Source: Tyto alba (lineage: Eukaryota; Chordata; Aves; Strigiformes; Tytonidae). From it: a stretch of 64,000 bases of DNA. The position numbers were made by a program, and so were the translations under genes. Positions 46,344 to 59,186 of the stretch are shown in pieces (the stretch's first letter is position 1; each line of letters begins with the position of its first letter). The stretch spans positions 16,349,252 through 16,413,251 of the forward strand of contig NW_024881301.1 of assembly GCF_018691265.1 (NCBI RefSeq), read 5' to 3'. Below the pieces are notes generated by a model, which worked only from the letters and a program-made list of their open reading frames with translations, was not told the DNA's origin and searched no databases.

Positions 46344-48361
46344 ACAACATTCATAAAAGTCAGCTACTATGATTGTTCTCTCATTTAACAAATCCTGCCC
46401 CATAAATTCAAACACTATAAATACAACTAGACAATGGTGATTACACAGATGGTTTAATTAATGCCTATTACATTATCAGTCTCAATGTTTTAAAATGCTA
46501 ACAGTTTTAAATACTCTTAAAAGAAAAACAAATGACCTATATTTTTATTTTTTTTTCTCTGAAGTGAAAAGATGGGAGCTACATTCCTAACACAACACTC
46601 AACATTCATACAGTGAGACACTAAAATATCTTTATCTTGACATGTTCTGATTATAAAAACCCACACATGTATTTTATATTCTGTTTTATTTATCAATAAG
46701 TCTGCATTGTTCTTAGGTTTAGTATTGCTGTTTAAGGAAATGTGAGGAAAAAACTTCACTCAGTTTTCTCTTAAAATGTAGCTGTACCAAGAGTTCCTCC
46801 TTGATGGCAAGTCAGCTTTTGTCTAAATTAGTCATTAGAAAGTTGATTTGATTTCTATTGTTTCCATGCTTCTCTGCTTCTTTAGAATGCCTTACCTGCA
46901 TCAGCTGGATGATGATGATGCTACAGAGCTGTAAAGGCATCCCAACTTACTAGGGTGGAGTTTGCTTAATAAATTATACATTGTTGCAATTGAAAATTTT
47001 GGATTATCTTTAATGTTTAATGTGAAAAAACAACCTGTTTTGCAGATAAGAATCTGTATGCAATATTTTCCTTCTAAGTTAGATGTTTTGTACTGCATTG
47101 TTCTTTTAAACTACTGAGATCAGGTTTTTTTATATTGTTATCACATTTTATTTAGTCTCTATCCTCTTCTATTGATTAGATACTTTGATACCACATTCTC
47201 TTCAAATTTAATAAATGCATATCTGAGTTTTATAATGACTCTCTAAACTGTTTGATCATATGCACAGCTTTACAACACACCTCACACTGGAATACTCAAA
47301 TGTCAGACAAACTAAACGCAAGTTTAAAATACAGCCGTCAAAAAGAATGAAGTTAGGACACCTGTCAAAATTGTGCACCCCAGGTGACAGCAGCATAATT
47401 GCTGTGAGCAGGCTGATTGATAACCATTTCTGCAGACTCATTAGCAAATTTTATACAATTTTATGCAGATTAAAAAAAAAAATAAAAGGCACAGAGTAAG
47501 TTGAGAAAAAATGGATTTTCTTCAGAACATATTTTTTTTTCAGTTATGACAAGTAATCCTGACTCATGTACTTACTGTTATGCAAGTTTCTTACTGTTAT
47601 TTACATACTTTTAGGGAGAGGTTGTACAACAGTATCCCCCAGGTGACGCATGTGTAGCCTTTCCCTTAATTTTGGGAACACTTCCTTGTATATAAGGACT
47701 GGGACAGAACTGGACACAAACTACACAAAGAATAATTCTTTCGTGGCACAAAAGCGGTTTTTGAAAGTCATTACCTGGAGCACAGAAAAGACAGTTGACC
47801 GTTTCTTCTGCTTTATGTCAATTTTTTTGGTGGATCAAAACTGCTGGGAGGGGTTTGACTGCTGCAAATATACATCAGTTATGAGACAATTCCAATTTCA
47901 GATTTATTTATGGCAGAAAAATGGAAAGTTAAACTGCAATCAGGACCTGAATCTTCCTGATTTTGCAGTCTCCCGAAATAGAGGGTTTTCACTGTAATAA
48001 TCTGTTCCTAATCTAGATAACAATAGTCCAATAAAGGCTAAGAACAACACTCTATTTTTAATGAACTATGAATCACAGATCATATTAAAATAAAAATAAA
48101 TATGATAAACAATAATGATAGAAGATAAATGAGTGTCTTCTCATTTGTCTCTGACTTTCAGAATTACACAAACAGATTTCTACTAATTAATCCTGGCTCA
48201 ATAGACTTGGCTTTTATTAAGTGTAAAGAATAAAAGAATATAAATGTATTTCTTCAAACTGGATACTAAATAGTACAAAAGAGACAATATGTTATTAGAA
48301 ATTTATACATTCAGGTGTTATTTACACTTTTCTATATTAAATGGCATGAAATATAGAAAAC
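46344..48361. other. Unique AT-rich sequence, no gene seen
   Basis: Contains one complex patch at 47330-47480 (listed separately). A 115-codon frame at 47650-47997 has no recognisable domain. Confidence 0.5.
47330..47480. promoter_or_regulatory. Candidate developmental enhancer-like element
   Basis: CACCTGTCA (47359-47367) and CAGGTGACAG (47381-47390) both combine a CAGGTG E-box with a TGACAG/CTGTCA MEIS/TGIF core, in opposite orientations. TGATTGAT (47414-47421) is a PBX/HOX-type site. ATAATTGC and CATTAGCAAATT are homeodomain-like. The block is otherwise free of simple repeats. Tentative; inferred from motifs alone. Confidence 0.35.
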
Positions 48362-48625
48362 TTCTGGGAGCGTTGCCGCGGCGCCTTTGTGTTGGGGATC
48401 GCCAGGCGGGAGCAGGCGGGTGTTGGTTGGTGGGTGGTGAGCAGCTGTATTGTACATTACCCGCTGATCCTGCTGTCAGTGTGTTGTTCTGTTACTGTTA
48501 TTAAACTGTTTTTATCTCAACCCGTGAGTCTCCCTTTGCCCCTCCGATTCCCTCTCAGTTCCCAAGTGGGGGAGGGTGGGTGAGCGGCTGCATGGTGTTT
48601 AGCTGCTGAGCAGGCTCAAACGACA
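48362..48625 (+). mobile_element. Truncated LTR (R-U5 half, ATTAAA family)
   Basis: Starts abruptly at CTTCTGGGAGCGTTGCCGCGG, which corresponds to the part just downstream of the TATA box in the 7324 and 18126 LTRs. It contains GGTGTTGGTTGGTGGGTGG, ATTAAA (about 48500-48505), GAGTCTCCCTTTGCCCCTCC and ends CAGGCTCAAACGACA. All of U3 and the TATA box are missing. CpG sites are better preserved than in the sister copies. Confidence 0.85.
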
Positions 48626-50105
48626 ACTTGAACTAATTTTTTTGAAGGAATGAGGTTGTCTCAAAAGGTAGTAGTAGATGACAGACACTCTCACTGTCTC
48701 TCTGTGGCTATCACCACACTTATCCCATCCTAATTTGTTCCTTAGTTTGTATGTTGTCTGCTATCTCTCATATTAAACTGATACCATTAACTGTTTTAAA
48801 TAGAAGTTACTATTCCTTCACAGATCTTTGTACAATAATATGTCAGAGTCCTGATTTTAAAAACTAATCAAAAATTACAAAGCACTTCATGCAGCATGTT
48901 TATTCAATCTTGTCTCTAATAAACTAAGGGACATAAATATGATTAGGTTTTTATATCCACACAGATACACATTAGTTAGTTTTGTTTGCTTTTCTATGAA
49001 TGCAAATTTTCACTCTATTCTTTTTCTGATAGCCATTTAATGACAAAGTGAGAGAAGAAGTGAAATAAATCTGAAAGCTATATTAGACACATACTTGTCT
49101 TCAATTCAGTTTTTCCTCTTTGTGTGCTTCATGGTGCTACTCACATAAAAGATGCTAAAATTTAATTATGACTGTTGAATTCAACTTATTAAAACTAGAA
49201 ACAGGATAGATGGAGGGTCTGATTTGAACATCCAGGTGTTTCAGACCATCTATGTGCCATTGTCTTCTGTCTGATTTATTTATATAGTAGACACATGTAT
49301 TTATTATTTTTTTCCCTCATAGCGACATAATCAAAGTTATACCACCCATGCATTTCCAGACTACCATTTTTTGACTTTTAAATACCCTTTTTAACCTCTG
49401 CTCACTTTAAGATCTAGTTAGGGAACCATTTTCACAGTTTCTTCAGGTCTATTATCTGCTGATATTAGCTTCATGCAACCTTTCATTTCTTTTAAATGTG
49501 GAATGCATGGAATTGGAAACCATACTGCCAAAAAGGTGGAAGAGAGGTCAGGTCATATGAAGAATCAGCAACTCACAGTCAGATATTTTCTAACTTTCAA
49601 GTGCTTAATGTTTCAACTACAAAAATATTATTCTTCACAAATAATTTGAATAGATGTAAATGCAGTTATATATGCTTCTATGACTGTAATTCCCCTAGAT
49701 AGGGAATAATTTTTAAAAAGAAAAAACTGGAATTCTATTATTTAAGTTCTCAAAACTATCACCACAGTCTCTAGAACTTCTAGATCTCTGAAGCTAATGA
49801 GTTAAACAATATTACACAACTCTCTAACATATACAATGAATGATTTGATAAGAACTAGTGACATCCAACACACATTCCTGAGGCACATGTGTTAGTGAGT
49901 TTCCCATTATACACAAGAAAGAGCCAGACTCAGGACCTATGGGTTTTACTTTTAAAAAAGCAGAAACCAACTTCCCTTCACTCACATTTCCCTACACCCT
50001 TCCCCCCCCAGTCTTCTCCAGGCTGATGCTATCTAGCTGTGTTTCCTCTAAATTTCTCTCACTCTGCCCATTCTTCCCACTTCAGCAGTTCTAAACCCCT
50101 TACTT
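48626..50105. other. Unique AT-rich sequence, no gene seen
   Basis: No repeat or exon recognised. Confidence 0.5.
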
Positions 50106-50240
50106 CATAGAAGCATAGAATGGTTTGGGTTGGAAGGGACCTTTAAAGATCATCTGGTTCCATCTTTCACTAGATCAGGTTGCTCAAAGCCCCATTCAAC
50201 CTGACTTTGAACACTTCTAATTTCAGGCTGTTCATCACAA
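50106..50240 (-). mobile_element. CR1 3' end fragment, minus strand
   Basis: CATAGAAGCATAGAATGGTT, then TTGGGTTGGAAGGGACC and AAGATCATCTGGTTCCA, is the reverse complement of the CR1 3' tail with its ATTCTATG-type repeat. It continues through TTGCTCAAAGCCCCATTCAA to TTCAGGCTGTTCATCACA. A short, 5'-truncated insertion. Confidence 0.85.
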
Positions 50241-52601
50241 GACTGTTTGAAAACACCACTTTACCGTGATGGAATGGCATTCTCATTCTCAGCCTGTGTT
50301 CTACGGCAACCAGGATTTTCTCGTATTTTTCAAGTCCTTGTTTCTTTTCCCAAATTCAGCTCTGTATTTACCTGTCCCTCTTACCCCTTTTGCCCGGTAA
50401 AGCTTGCCAATATTCCCCCATGGTTCCTATATTCTTCCTGAGGCTCCATATCCAAGTTGTTTTCTATATACTTCCCAGTCTCCTTACCCTATGATAATGA
50501 AACAGATTCATTCCTTCAGCATCTCTCTCCCTCCACAATACAAGCTCTCTGATTACAATCCATATGTTTTGAACAGCCCCAGAAGCCCTGAACAGAATAA
50601 ATACCATTCTCTTCTTTTACCATGAGTGAAATATGTAGCTCTTAAGAGGTTACAGTTGCTGAAATGTAAAATGTCAATTCTCAGTACATCTGACGAGCAG
50701 GTATTTTTCAAAGAGTTTTAAATTAGCCAAATTTTGGCAGAATTCCCCAAGACAAGAAATGACAAAATATGCTGTTGTCACTAAGGGTTTAATTTTTGAT
50801 TCTAAATTTCAGATCCAAGCTTTAATACCTATTAATTGTTTACATATTGTGGGAAAGCCCTTCATGTCCTTGCCAGAAGACCCCAGGGGAAATACGAACT
50901 CTCTTATAAGAAAGGTCAGTGTCATGCTCCAGAGGAAAAAATGTGTGCCTTCACAACTTAAATGGGAAAATTCCTTCCTCATCCCACATCTGGCTCAGCT
51001 TTTTGACCTTAAATATGCAGATGAGATACAGTAGCCAGAAAAGAAACACATTTTTATCATGACTGGCCACACCAATATTTTTTCCTCATCAGCTTGATTC
51101 TAACCTTGACCAAAATCATGTAATTCAGAGACTAGAAACGTTCTACAAAACTAGATGTCAAATGCTTTTATACTAGATGGAAAAATTATGTCTACACATA
51201 ACTAACAAAAACTTTACAGCAACAGTTTGCACTGAATGTTTTATCCAGAATTTTTTCATTTCTTGATACCTATTTTTTCTTCTCTTTCTTAACACTATAG
51301 TTTTTAGTTTTTGCTTATCCTTACAACTTAACTGCAAGTCCTTGTGTATATCCTGTCTTTCAGGCACAAATCAAAAAGTTTATTAGCCAATTTTTCCTCA
51401 TTTCTGGTACACAAGAAAAACTTAAAGTATGAGCCTGAGATATTGGTTTCATTTCAGCACAGACCAAGTCACAGTAAGACTGCTAAGATGCAGCCAGATT
51501 TCATCCACGTTCACTAATACCCTGTTTTCAGGAAAGAATTTGTAAGGATTTGTTCATATATTTATATACAGTGTTAGTACACACAAACTACATTGGATGT
51601 CAAAATATTTTGTTCTTTCAACATGTTTAGAGAGATAAATAATTTCTCTATTTTGAAAGGACTGTCTTTAAATTTACAAATTTTTAATATATAAATTTTT
51701 ATATTAATCACTATGTCTCATCCTCAATTTTCCTATATTTATACTAAAAATACAGTAAAATAAAAATATTTAAATAATGCTTAATAGTTTGTTAACATCT
51801 GTGCATATGAATTAAGATTACATTTATAGTAATTTAATTTAAAATTCTATGTCACATTTATTTATATATATACACACACAGAGAATGAGCTACAGTGACT
51901 ATGAAGTCCCAAGCTGCCCAGGCTGGAAAAGCTCCATTGTTCAGAGACAGGTTCTTCATAGAATTATGTGAAATTTCTTGTCTATCATGACAGTGGCCTT
52001 CAAGTGCTTGTAGTTAAGCTACACCTTGTGGGGGCACTGAGCTCTGAATCTCCAAACAGCACCTAAAAATTGTGATAGATCTGCCCTAGGATACAAGTAA
52101 TGGACACAAATATTTCCAAACAGTGTCCAAGGATGTTAAAAAAACCTTTTTCATTATGACTTATTTAAACTATGAGCCAAGGTTTCTGGAAATGTGCTAC
52201 TACCAAATTTAATACAACATGCCCATGGTGTCGTCTACTTAAGATAAATAAAACTAAAGTTTCTCAATTAATTAAGAGTTTTTGTAATTTCACTGTCAGA
52301 TAAATTGATTCTTTTTTACACTTGATTTTGTGCTGGACAGCAAATGACTTGGTTAGAAAATAAAGAAAGGTGGTTTGAACAGGGCATTAATTAATTCAAT
52401 TGAAAAATCCCTTAAATGCAATATACCCTGAAGAAATATTCCTCCAACTATATTCAATAAAGGTTGTTTATCAAAGTAATTATTTCCTCTAGGGAATTTC
52501 TTAGAATTTTCTCTTTAGATATATGAAGGCTCAAAAAAGCAGGCTTTACTTCTGTGACCTTGAAGAAACACCTTAGTTTGAGCAATTTCCTTCAGCAGGG
52601 G

Positions 52602-52622
52602 AAAAAAAAAAAAAAAAAAAAA
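52602..52622 (+). repeat. Poly(A) tract, 21 bases
   Basis: Uninterrupted A run after CAGCAGGGG. Confidence 0.8.
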
Positions 52623-53952
52623 GAGTTATATTTTTTAAAATGTTTCATTGCTTGTGTTAATAAATCTTGTAGCAAATTTACCCTTGGACCTCTACAGAAA
52701 ACTCCCTGTCTTTATCCACAGTACATCTTTCTAGGTATGATAATATATTACAAAGGATATAGGATATAAAATATAATATAGAGGTATAATACCTTATACC
52801 ATATTTTTGTTTGCTTTTTTATATGTAATAAGAACAATGTGGTTTTAATACAATAGTTTTGTACCAAAAACCTGTTGTATCTATAGTTATGTATTATTTT
52901 TAAAAGTCACAGAAGATTCTGTTAACATAAAGTACATTTGATTGGCAACATTGAGAACAGCAGTGATGCTGACTCACTTGTGTTCAATGGTTTGCTAGAC
53001 TCAGTACACAAAATCAGGAATCAGTCGGAGATTCCAGACATAATAGCTCTGGTATCTACTTGGGTGCATTACAGTGGTTTTGAGTTGATGAATCCTTTTA
53101 GTAACACCTAAGTAAGTCTAAGCCAGAAACGGAAGAGCTTCCATGGAAATCCAAAATCAAAGACAAAAAGGGAAAAAAAAAAAGATATCCTCATGTTTAT
53201 ACACCCAGAAAAATACTGAATGTGATAGAAATCCTTCCAGGGATGGTTATATATACATACATATATAAAGACCCTCACACGTATAGACATACACACTCCA
53301 CTTTGTGGATGAAGGTGGCAGGGCTGAGAAATCACAACGCTTTCATTCACTTGTAATGATGTCATTTCACTGTGAAAATTTGCTTGTATTGTATTGAGAA
53401 GACTTCTGAGCAAACAGCTTTCCAAGTTATTTCATGCAAATTACCATACATTGGAAAGTGGGACTAAATTTAAGCTTGTGTATTTAAATATTGCCTTAAT
53501 GACAACAGAGAAAGTTTCTACTTTTCTGTAAATGCTGAGCAGTTTGAATGCAAACATTTTAATAAGGCTGAGGGCACTTTTTTGTTTGCTTTTTTTTTAA
53601 CGTTTCTTTCCTTTATTGTTTTCAGTGGATACTACACAAGCATAAAGAAAAAATCGGTTGTACATAATAATTCTGAATTATTTCACAATGCAGTTTCACT
53701 CTTTTCTGCTAAGATTTTTTTCAGACTCAACTTCTCACATGTTTCTGTAGAAATAAATTTTTTTGTATGTACTAATATTTCTGAGGCTTTATTTCTACTT
53801 CTCCATGATGCAGTTACAGAACAGGAAAAGAATTGCTTTTTCTCTCCTCTTACAATTCCACAGCTAGAACTACAACTTCTTCTCCAGTTTGCTGTGGTAA
53901 TTTCAATACTGTCTTGTGATTGGTGTGATAGCTTTTAACATGTTGGTTGCTT

Positions 53953-53954
53953 GG

Positions 53955-53985
<31 letters not shown>

Positions 53986-53987
53986 CC
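53953..53987 (+). repeat. (TTTTG)n microsatellite
   Basis: Six or so GTTTT units ending in a T run. Confidence 0.8.
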
Positions 53988-54976
53988 TCAGGCAAGCAGT
54001 AATACTTGCATGTTACCCTGAGGTTATATATTTAATTTAAAATGAAGAATGATGACTATATTCTTTTTGCTCCTGGAGTTTTCCAGCAGGATAAAATGTT
54101 AGCTTCTGGTTTCCATGTTAATTCACACAAACTGAATCTCATGAGCTTTTATCAGGAGTGACTCCTTTTCTTTTTACAACCGATTTTCATTCCACTGTAC
54201 ATATTAGCATGTATCATCCTCTCTAGTACTTTTCAAAATATAGAGGAAAATATCATGACTGTGATTTTTTGGGGAGGAAACACAAATCAATTACTGTTGA
54301 TATATACTATTTTGATTAATGCCTCTTGAATAAATACATTATTGAACATCAAATCATCAGCAGAAATGTCATCTTTAATGCAAGGTAGTGATAATTGTAA
54401 CCTCTCACTGTAACCAGTAGTTTCTTTTTTACTCTAGCGGAACACTTTTCTTTCTAATAAATAACTTTGAAACTCCTGCAGGAAAGGGATTCTCAAAATG
54501 GAGTGTAATGATATGCTATTATGTTGCTTGTATTTTTACCACATTAACACTTAATAATACACTTATTACTTTTTTTACTGACCCTGACCAATTCTTGTTT
54601 TATGTAATAATGTTTAACAGAAGCATCGATTAATTTTTCTTTCACTGATTTACTTATTATATCTGTCTTTCATGGGTATCCCTTCAGTTTAAATTAATCA
54701 ACAGTAATTATCAGTGGTTTGTTAATTACTCTAATTCCAGCTGTTTTCTAGAGTATATTTTTGTCTGTTCAGATTTTGCAAATATTTATTCATCTGCCCT
54801 AACTTGTGTATATACTTTCATACTTCATGATTTAATTTATGTCACAGACTTTCTCAGCCATTTGCAAGTACACATTTTGATCCTTTTCTTATTTATCAAT
54901 TAAAATGGTTGCTGATTAGTATTTATTTTCTTGTTATATACACCTATTTTATTCTCTCCATGAATCAAAGTCGGAA

Positions 54977-55550
54977 TGTTGTGGTGGTGGGTTGACCTTG
55001 GCTGGCTGCCAGACCCCAATCCAATTGTTTTCTCACTCTCCCTTCCCAACAGCACAGCAGGAGAAAATAGGATGGAAAAACTTGTGGGATGAGATACAGG
55101 CAGTTTAATAAGAAAAGCAGAAGCCACACACAGAAGCAAAGCAAAAGCTACCTCCCATTGTCAGGCAGATGTCCAGCCACTTCTTGGAAAACAGGGCTTT
55201 ATCATAGTGGTTGTGTGGGAAGACAAATGCCATAACTACGAATGTCCCTGCATCCTTCTCCTTTCCTTCAGCTTCTGTTGATGAGGACAATGTCATATCC
55301 CTTTGGTCAATTGAAGTCAGATGTCCTGGTTGTATCCCATCCCAGCCTCTTGCTCACACGCAGCCTATGGGTATTTGGGGGACAGTAGTGGGTTGGAGAG
55401 ACAGCCTTGATGCTGTGCAGGCACCACTCAGCAATAACCAAAACAATGGTGTGTTATCAACACTGTTCTAGCTACAAATGCAAAGTACAGCATCATACTT
55501 CATGGGCTTCTCTAAGGAAAATTAACTCCATCCCAGCTAGACCCAGTACA
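54977..55550 (-). mobile_element. Solo LTR, minus strand, same family as 31907-32490
   Basis: Left end TGTTGTGGTGGTGGGTTGAC and right end GCTAGACCCAGTACA. Shared modules with 31907-32490 include AACTTGTGGGATGAGATA, GAAGCCACACACAGAAGCAAAG, GTGGGAAGACAAATGCC, TCATATCCCTTTGGTCA and GTGTTATCAACACTGTT. The expected TATA region is degenerate (TTCTGTTGATGAGG in place of TTATATGCTGAGC). More diverged than its relative. No clear target duplication. Confidence 0.8.
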
Positions 55551-58500
55551 GTTATTCTGGTTCTCAAGATCTAGGATATGAGAAATAAGTTGTATGGGAA
55601 GACATAATGTGTTTTATTAATCAGAATGTAGCTAAGTTATCCGAGTAACTCGCTTACACTGCTGAATTGATTAACACAACTAGCTTAAAACTCAGAGTAA
55701 TTTCTCCAGGTTGCATGCAGGTTGTAGTTTGTTGCTTCATTTCAACTTTGGACTTGTGAGATCACAGATTTGTAAACCAAAAAGCTAGACAACCTGCTAA
55801 GTAAAAAATGTTCTGTGTATCTATACATCTCTTTGACTCTCCCCAATTAACATTCCTCTTTTTTTTTTTTTTGTTTCAAGTGTTTCTACTTTTTTCCTTT
55901 TCCTGTTGTTCCAGACTTGTTTTTTAATAAACAATCTTTAAATGAGTCTGTGATTCTTCACTGACTTATTCCTGCCTTTACATAATAGTTTCTTAGATGA
56001 CTGAGAAGCCTCTCATTAAATCTCCTCAGCCATATTTTGAGTCTTCTGTTATTTTTCTCCCTTATTTCATATATCAAAACACTTAACAGTGTCTTGAACT
56101 TTAATTACAATTATTTACTTATTCACTGCAAGCAAAGCTTGTTTGTTATGCATCTCCAATCCTACTTTTGGAGAAAACCATGGGAACTCAATTTCTGATA
56201 TTTGTAGCTTTAGGATATACCTTTAATTATCTTCAAGCTTGCATTCTTGAAATATGCTTATCTGCTGTGACACATTCTGTGTTCTTATGGTATGAACAAA
56301 AATTAAATAAATGCAATCACAGTTTATAAGAAAAAGTATCCTTGAATTATGTCCCTAAATTCTGAACATGTAAGGCTTGCCTCCGGTTGTATAGTTTTTG
56401 CACACCCAGAGAAATCCCCCAGAGATGCTATGTTCTTCCCCTTCTTTGTCATCATGGTGCATTCCAGCTTCTCTCATGTTCTTTACTTACATTTCCATTG
56501 ACCTTAGGGGTGGGTGGGTGGGTTAAATAAAAAAAAAAAAAAAAACAGTCTGTCTTAAAGCCATGTCTAACAAGCAGTGATTAAAATAAAATAATTATAT
56601 ATATATATACACACACACCTACTGAATTCAGACAACGAGGGCTGGCTGATCCAGGAAATTCTGTTTGGACACAAAAAATGAGAAAGCAGCAAGATTTCCA
56701 GAACTAAGGACATTAATCTAAACATCTACTAGAGGAAGGATCAAATGAAACACCTATCCGTGAAAGTTGTGTTGTATCATATTATTTGTCACGTATATGG
56801 TGGTGTTTCTACTGCAGAGTCTATTTCTCCTTAATAAAAATTCAAGGTCTTGTAAAGAGAATATATTACTAACTTGTTTAGATTTGTAATGCAGTCTTTC
56901 TTAGTTAATTGTCTTGCCTCTATTTAATTTACGATTCTTCTTGTCCACTTTGAGGAAGAAGTAACCTGACACCTCTGAACATAGTAGCTATGGTTCTTTC
57001 AAATTCCTGCTCTAGAATAAGATTTTATGTGCCTTTGTTAGTGTATTTTTTCTGTATTATAGCCATTTGTTGCTTGCAAAATCACTAGCTGTATATCTAA
57101 AGGATTTTTTTTTTTTCCATGAGAACTAGAATTAATAAAGACAGTCATTCAACAAACTGTAAAACTGAAGTTTTCCACACTGCCAGAATACATAATCCCT
57201 CTTCTATGGGTAGATTCTCCGGTATCTAATACTGTGATAAAATGAAGACTACAGACACTCCAAGAAATGAACTGAATTTATGTATCTGACCATTCTCTTT
57301 GACAGTTCTTACAAGAAATAAATAACACTTCAGATCTTTTAGGCCTTGCCAAGTTTGGATAAAATTGGAACATAGACTCAAAAATTATTAACAGGGTAAT
57401 CCAGAATAATCATGTTTCTTATTTCCCTGTGAAGTCAGGTAAAATATTGCTAATATTCACAGTGGAAATGGGGTGATTCAACTTTAGCAGCACTGGGGAT
57501 TTAGATTCAGACATAAACTACCTCTTCCATCTTCCTGGAATGGAGCTGGATCATCCTCCACCTTTTTGTCTTTAACCTTATCTCCCAGACTAGTAATAGC
57601 CTCTCTATTTTTTTTTTTCTGCAGCTTCAGTTCCTGTTGTCAAATAAACAGTGCTGTGGCTAGTAACAGTAGGGAAAATGGAAGTCAGCGCTGGGCTGGG
57701 CTGGGCTGAATGGGACCAGAAAAACACTTTCCAGGGTCAGGGGACCTTGGGGGTTAGAGTAAAGGAAAGGGAAAAGGCTGATCTGAGCTGATCTTCAGTG
57801 AGTAAAGAGGGTGGTGGTTGCTGTTACAGGAGGCATTTTTACCTAGAATAACACTTCCACCCATGAGGAAAATGTAGCACAACCCAAGTAAGGGAGTACC
57901 TTGCATGCTATGTCTGACTGGGAGACCATTTATTAAGTCACACTGATAAAGTTTTGAAAAGTAGAGAAAAAAACAACCGAACAACCAAACAATAAAACAA
58001 AAAAAGGTGCTACTGTGTTAAGTTTGGTTCTGCTGTATAAAGTATATGAAGAAGTTGACTTCCAAGAGTTTCTAAACTTATAAAACTGTTATACTGCTTA
58101 AGCAGAAGTGAGAAAATCCTGATATTTAAGGGGTAATTCATTCATTAGTTTGCTTGCCTTGCTGTTTGCTAAGAAAATTGCTGAGCCCAAGTGAACATGG
58201 TCTGAATTGTTAACTTTTCATTGTTATTGTCATTTCTGACAAGCATACCAATAAAATAAATGTTTACATTTATTCATTTATTTGTAATTATTTATTAAAA
58301 ATAATCACATTTCCTTTTTCATGTCTTAAACTGGAGTTCATCATGAATGGGAAAATAATCTGAAAGGCTATTTGAAGTTAAATTATTGGATTAGAGCTAT
58401 TAAGTGGAGTTATTTTAATCCAAGAAGTTATTCTGATTTTGGATGAGCACAATAGTTGATTCTGCCTAAGTGGCATCATTCAATATCAGTCTGAAAGAAT

Positions 58501-58659
58501 AACAGGTCACTTTCTCAGCTGTACCTCTTAAAAGAGAATTGATTATTAAAATTTGCATTGTTAAAAGCATTGGGCCAAATTCGTTCATGGTCAGTAAACC
58601 CACCGAAACTGATGAAGCTCTGCGAGGGATGAATTCTGCCTAGAGAATATGTTTAGTCT
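55551..58659. other. Unique AT-rich sequence, no gene seen
   Basis: Contains a T run near 55858, a (TA)n(CA)n repeat and a short (GGGCT)n repeat near 57690-57708. No exon recognised. Confidence 0.5.
56595..56618 (+). repeat. (TA)n(CA)n compound microsatellite
   Basis: Alternating TA run passing into CA units. Preceded at 56529-56545 by a poly(A) run. Confidence 0.75.
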
Positions 58660-59019
58660 GAGCAATGAGGTACATTTTATGTTAATGTAAGTGCTGTAAC
58701 CCTAGAACTTGCCCTAACACTGATAAATTGGGTATGTACTCAAGTGGTTTATGAATGATGGAATACATTTTAGCTTAATATACTCTAAACCAGGAATTTA
58801 CCCTTGCACAGATAAATTGGATATGCTCTTGAAACAAAAAAGGCCCAAACAATAGCCCTCAAACCAAAGTTGACTTCTGAGTGAACTTCCCGACCAGCAA
58901 TCAGCATCTTATCAGCATGAAATGCAACCATAGGAACAATCCCTGAAAACTCTAAGTAAACAACAGGAAGTAACTATAAATCCCAAATGTAAAGAAAAAC
59001 AGAAACTCCTCAGACGTGC

Positions 59020-59040
59020 CCGGATCCTGGCCAGATCCGG
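59020..59040. repeat. Near-perfect palindrome in the LTR U3
   Basis: CCGGATCCTGG followed directly by CCAGATCCGG. One unpaired base aside, the arms are complementary over 10 bases. Confidence 0.8.
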
Positions 59041-59113
59041 ACATGCCCGAGTGAGGCATATCAATCTACCAGATATCTCCTGTGCGTTTTGTATAGACTT
59101 GTTTGTTAAACTG

Positions 59114-59120
59114 TATAAAA
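59114..59120 (+). promoter_or_regulatory. LTR TATA box
   Basis: CTGTATAAAAGCCGG, the clearest core promoter in the window, followed by a GC-rich leader. Confidence 0.65.
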
Positions 59121-59176
59121 GCCGGACCCTCTCACAGCACAGACGCAGACCTCACCTACGAGCGGACACCCTGCGT

Positions 59177-59186
59177 GGGACTTCCC
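59177..59186 (+). promoter_or_regulatory. kB-like site GGGACTTCCC
   Basis: A perfect match to the NF-kB consensus GGGRNNYYCC, located in the presumed transcribed leader. Motif match only. Confidence 0.4.

Larger units (their letters stand above)
50241..54976. other. Unique AT-rich sequence, no gene seen
   Basis: Open frames up to 118 codons (53582-53938) have no domain signature and are rich in Phe, Leu and Ser, as expected from AT-rich sequence. Contains homopolymer and TTTTG repeats. Confidence 0.5.

Noticed and set aside
53582..53938. 118-codon plus-strand frame
   Set aside because: Same reason: phenylalanine-rich with no domain signature and no flanking gene structure.
31907..55550. The two same-family minus-strand LTRs as the two ends of one provirus
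   Set aside because: They are 22.5 kb apart and well diverged. The sequence between holds a CR1, other LTR pieces and unique DNA but no retroviral genes.
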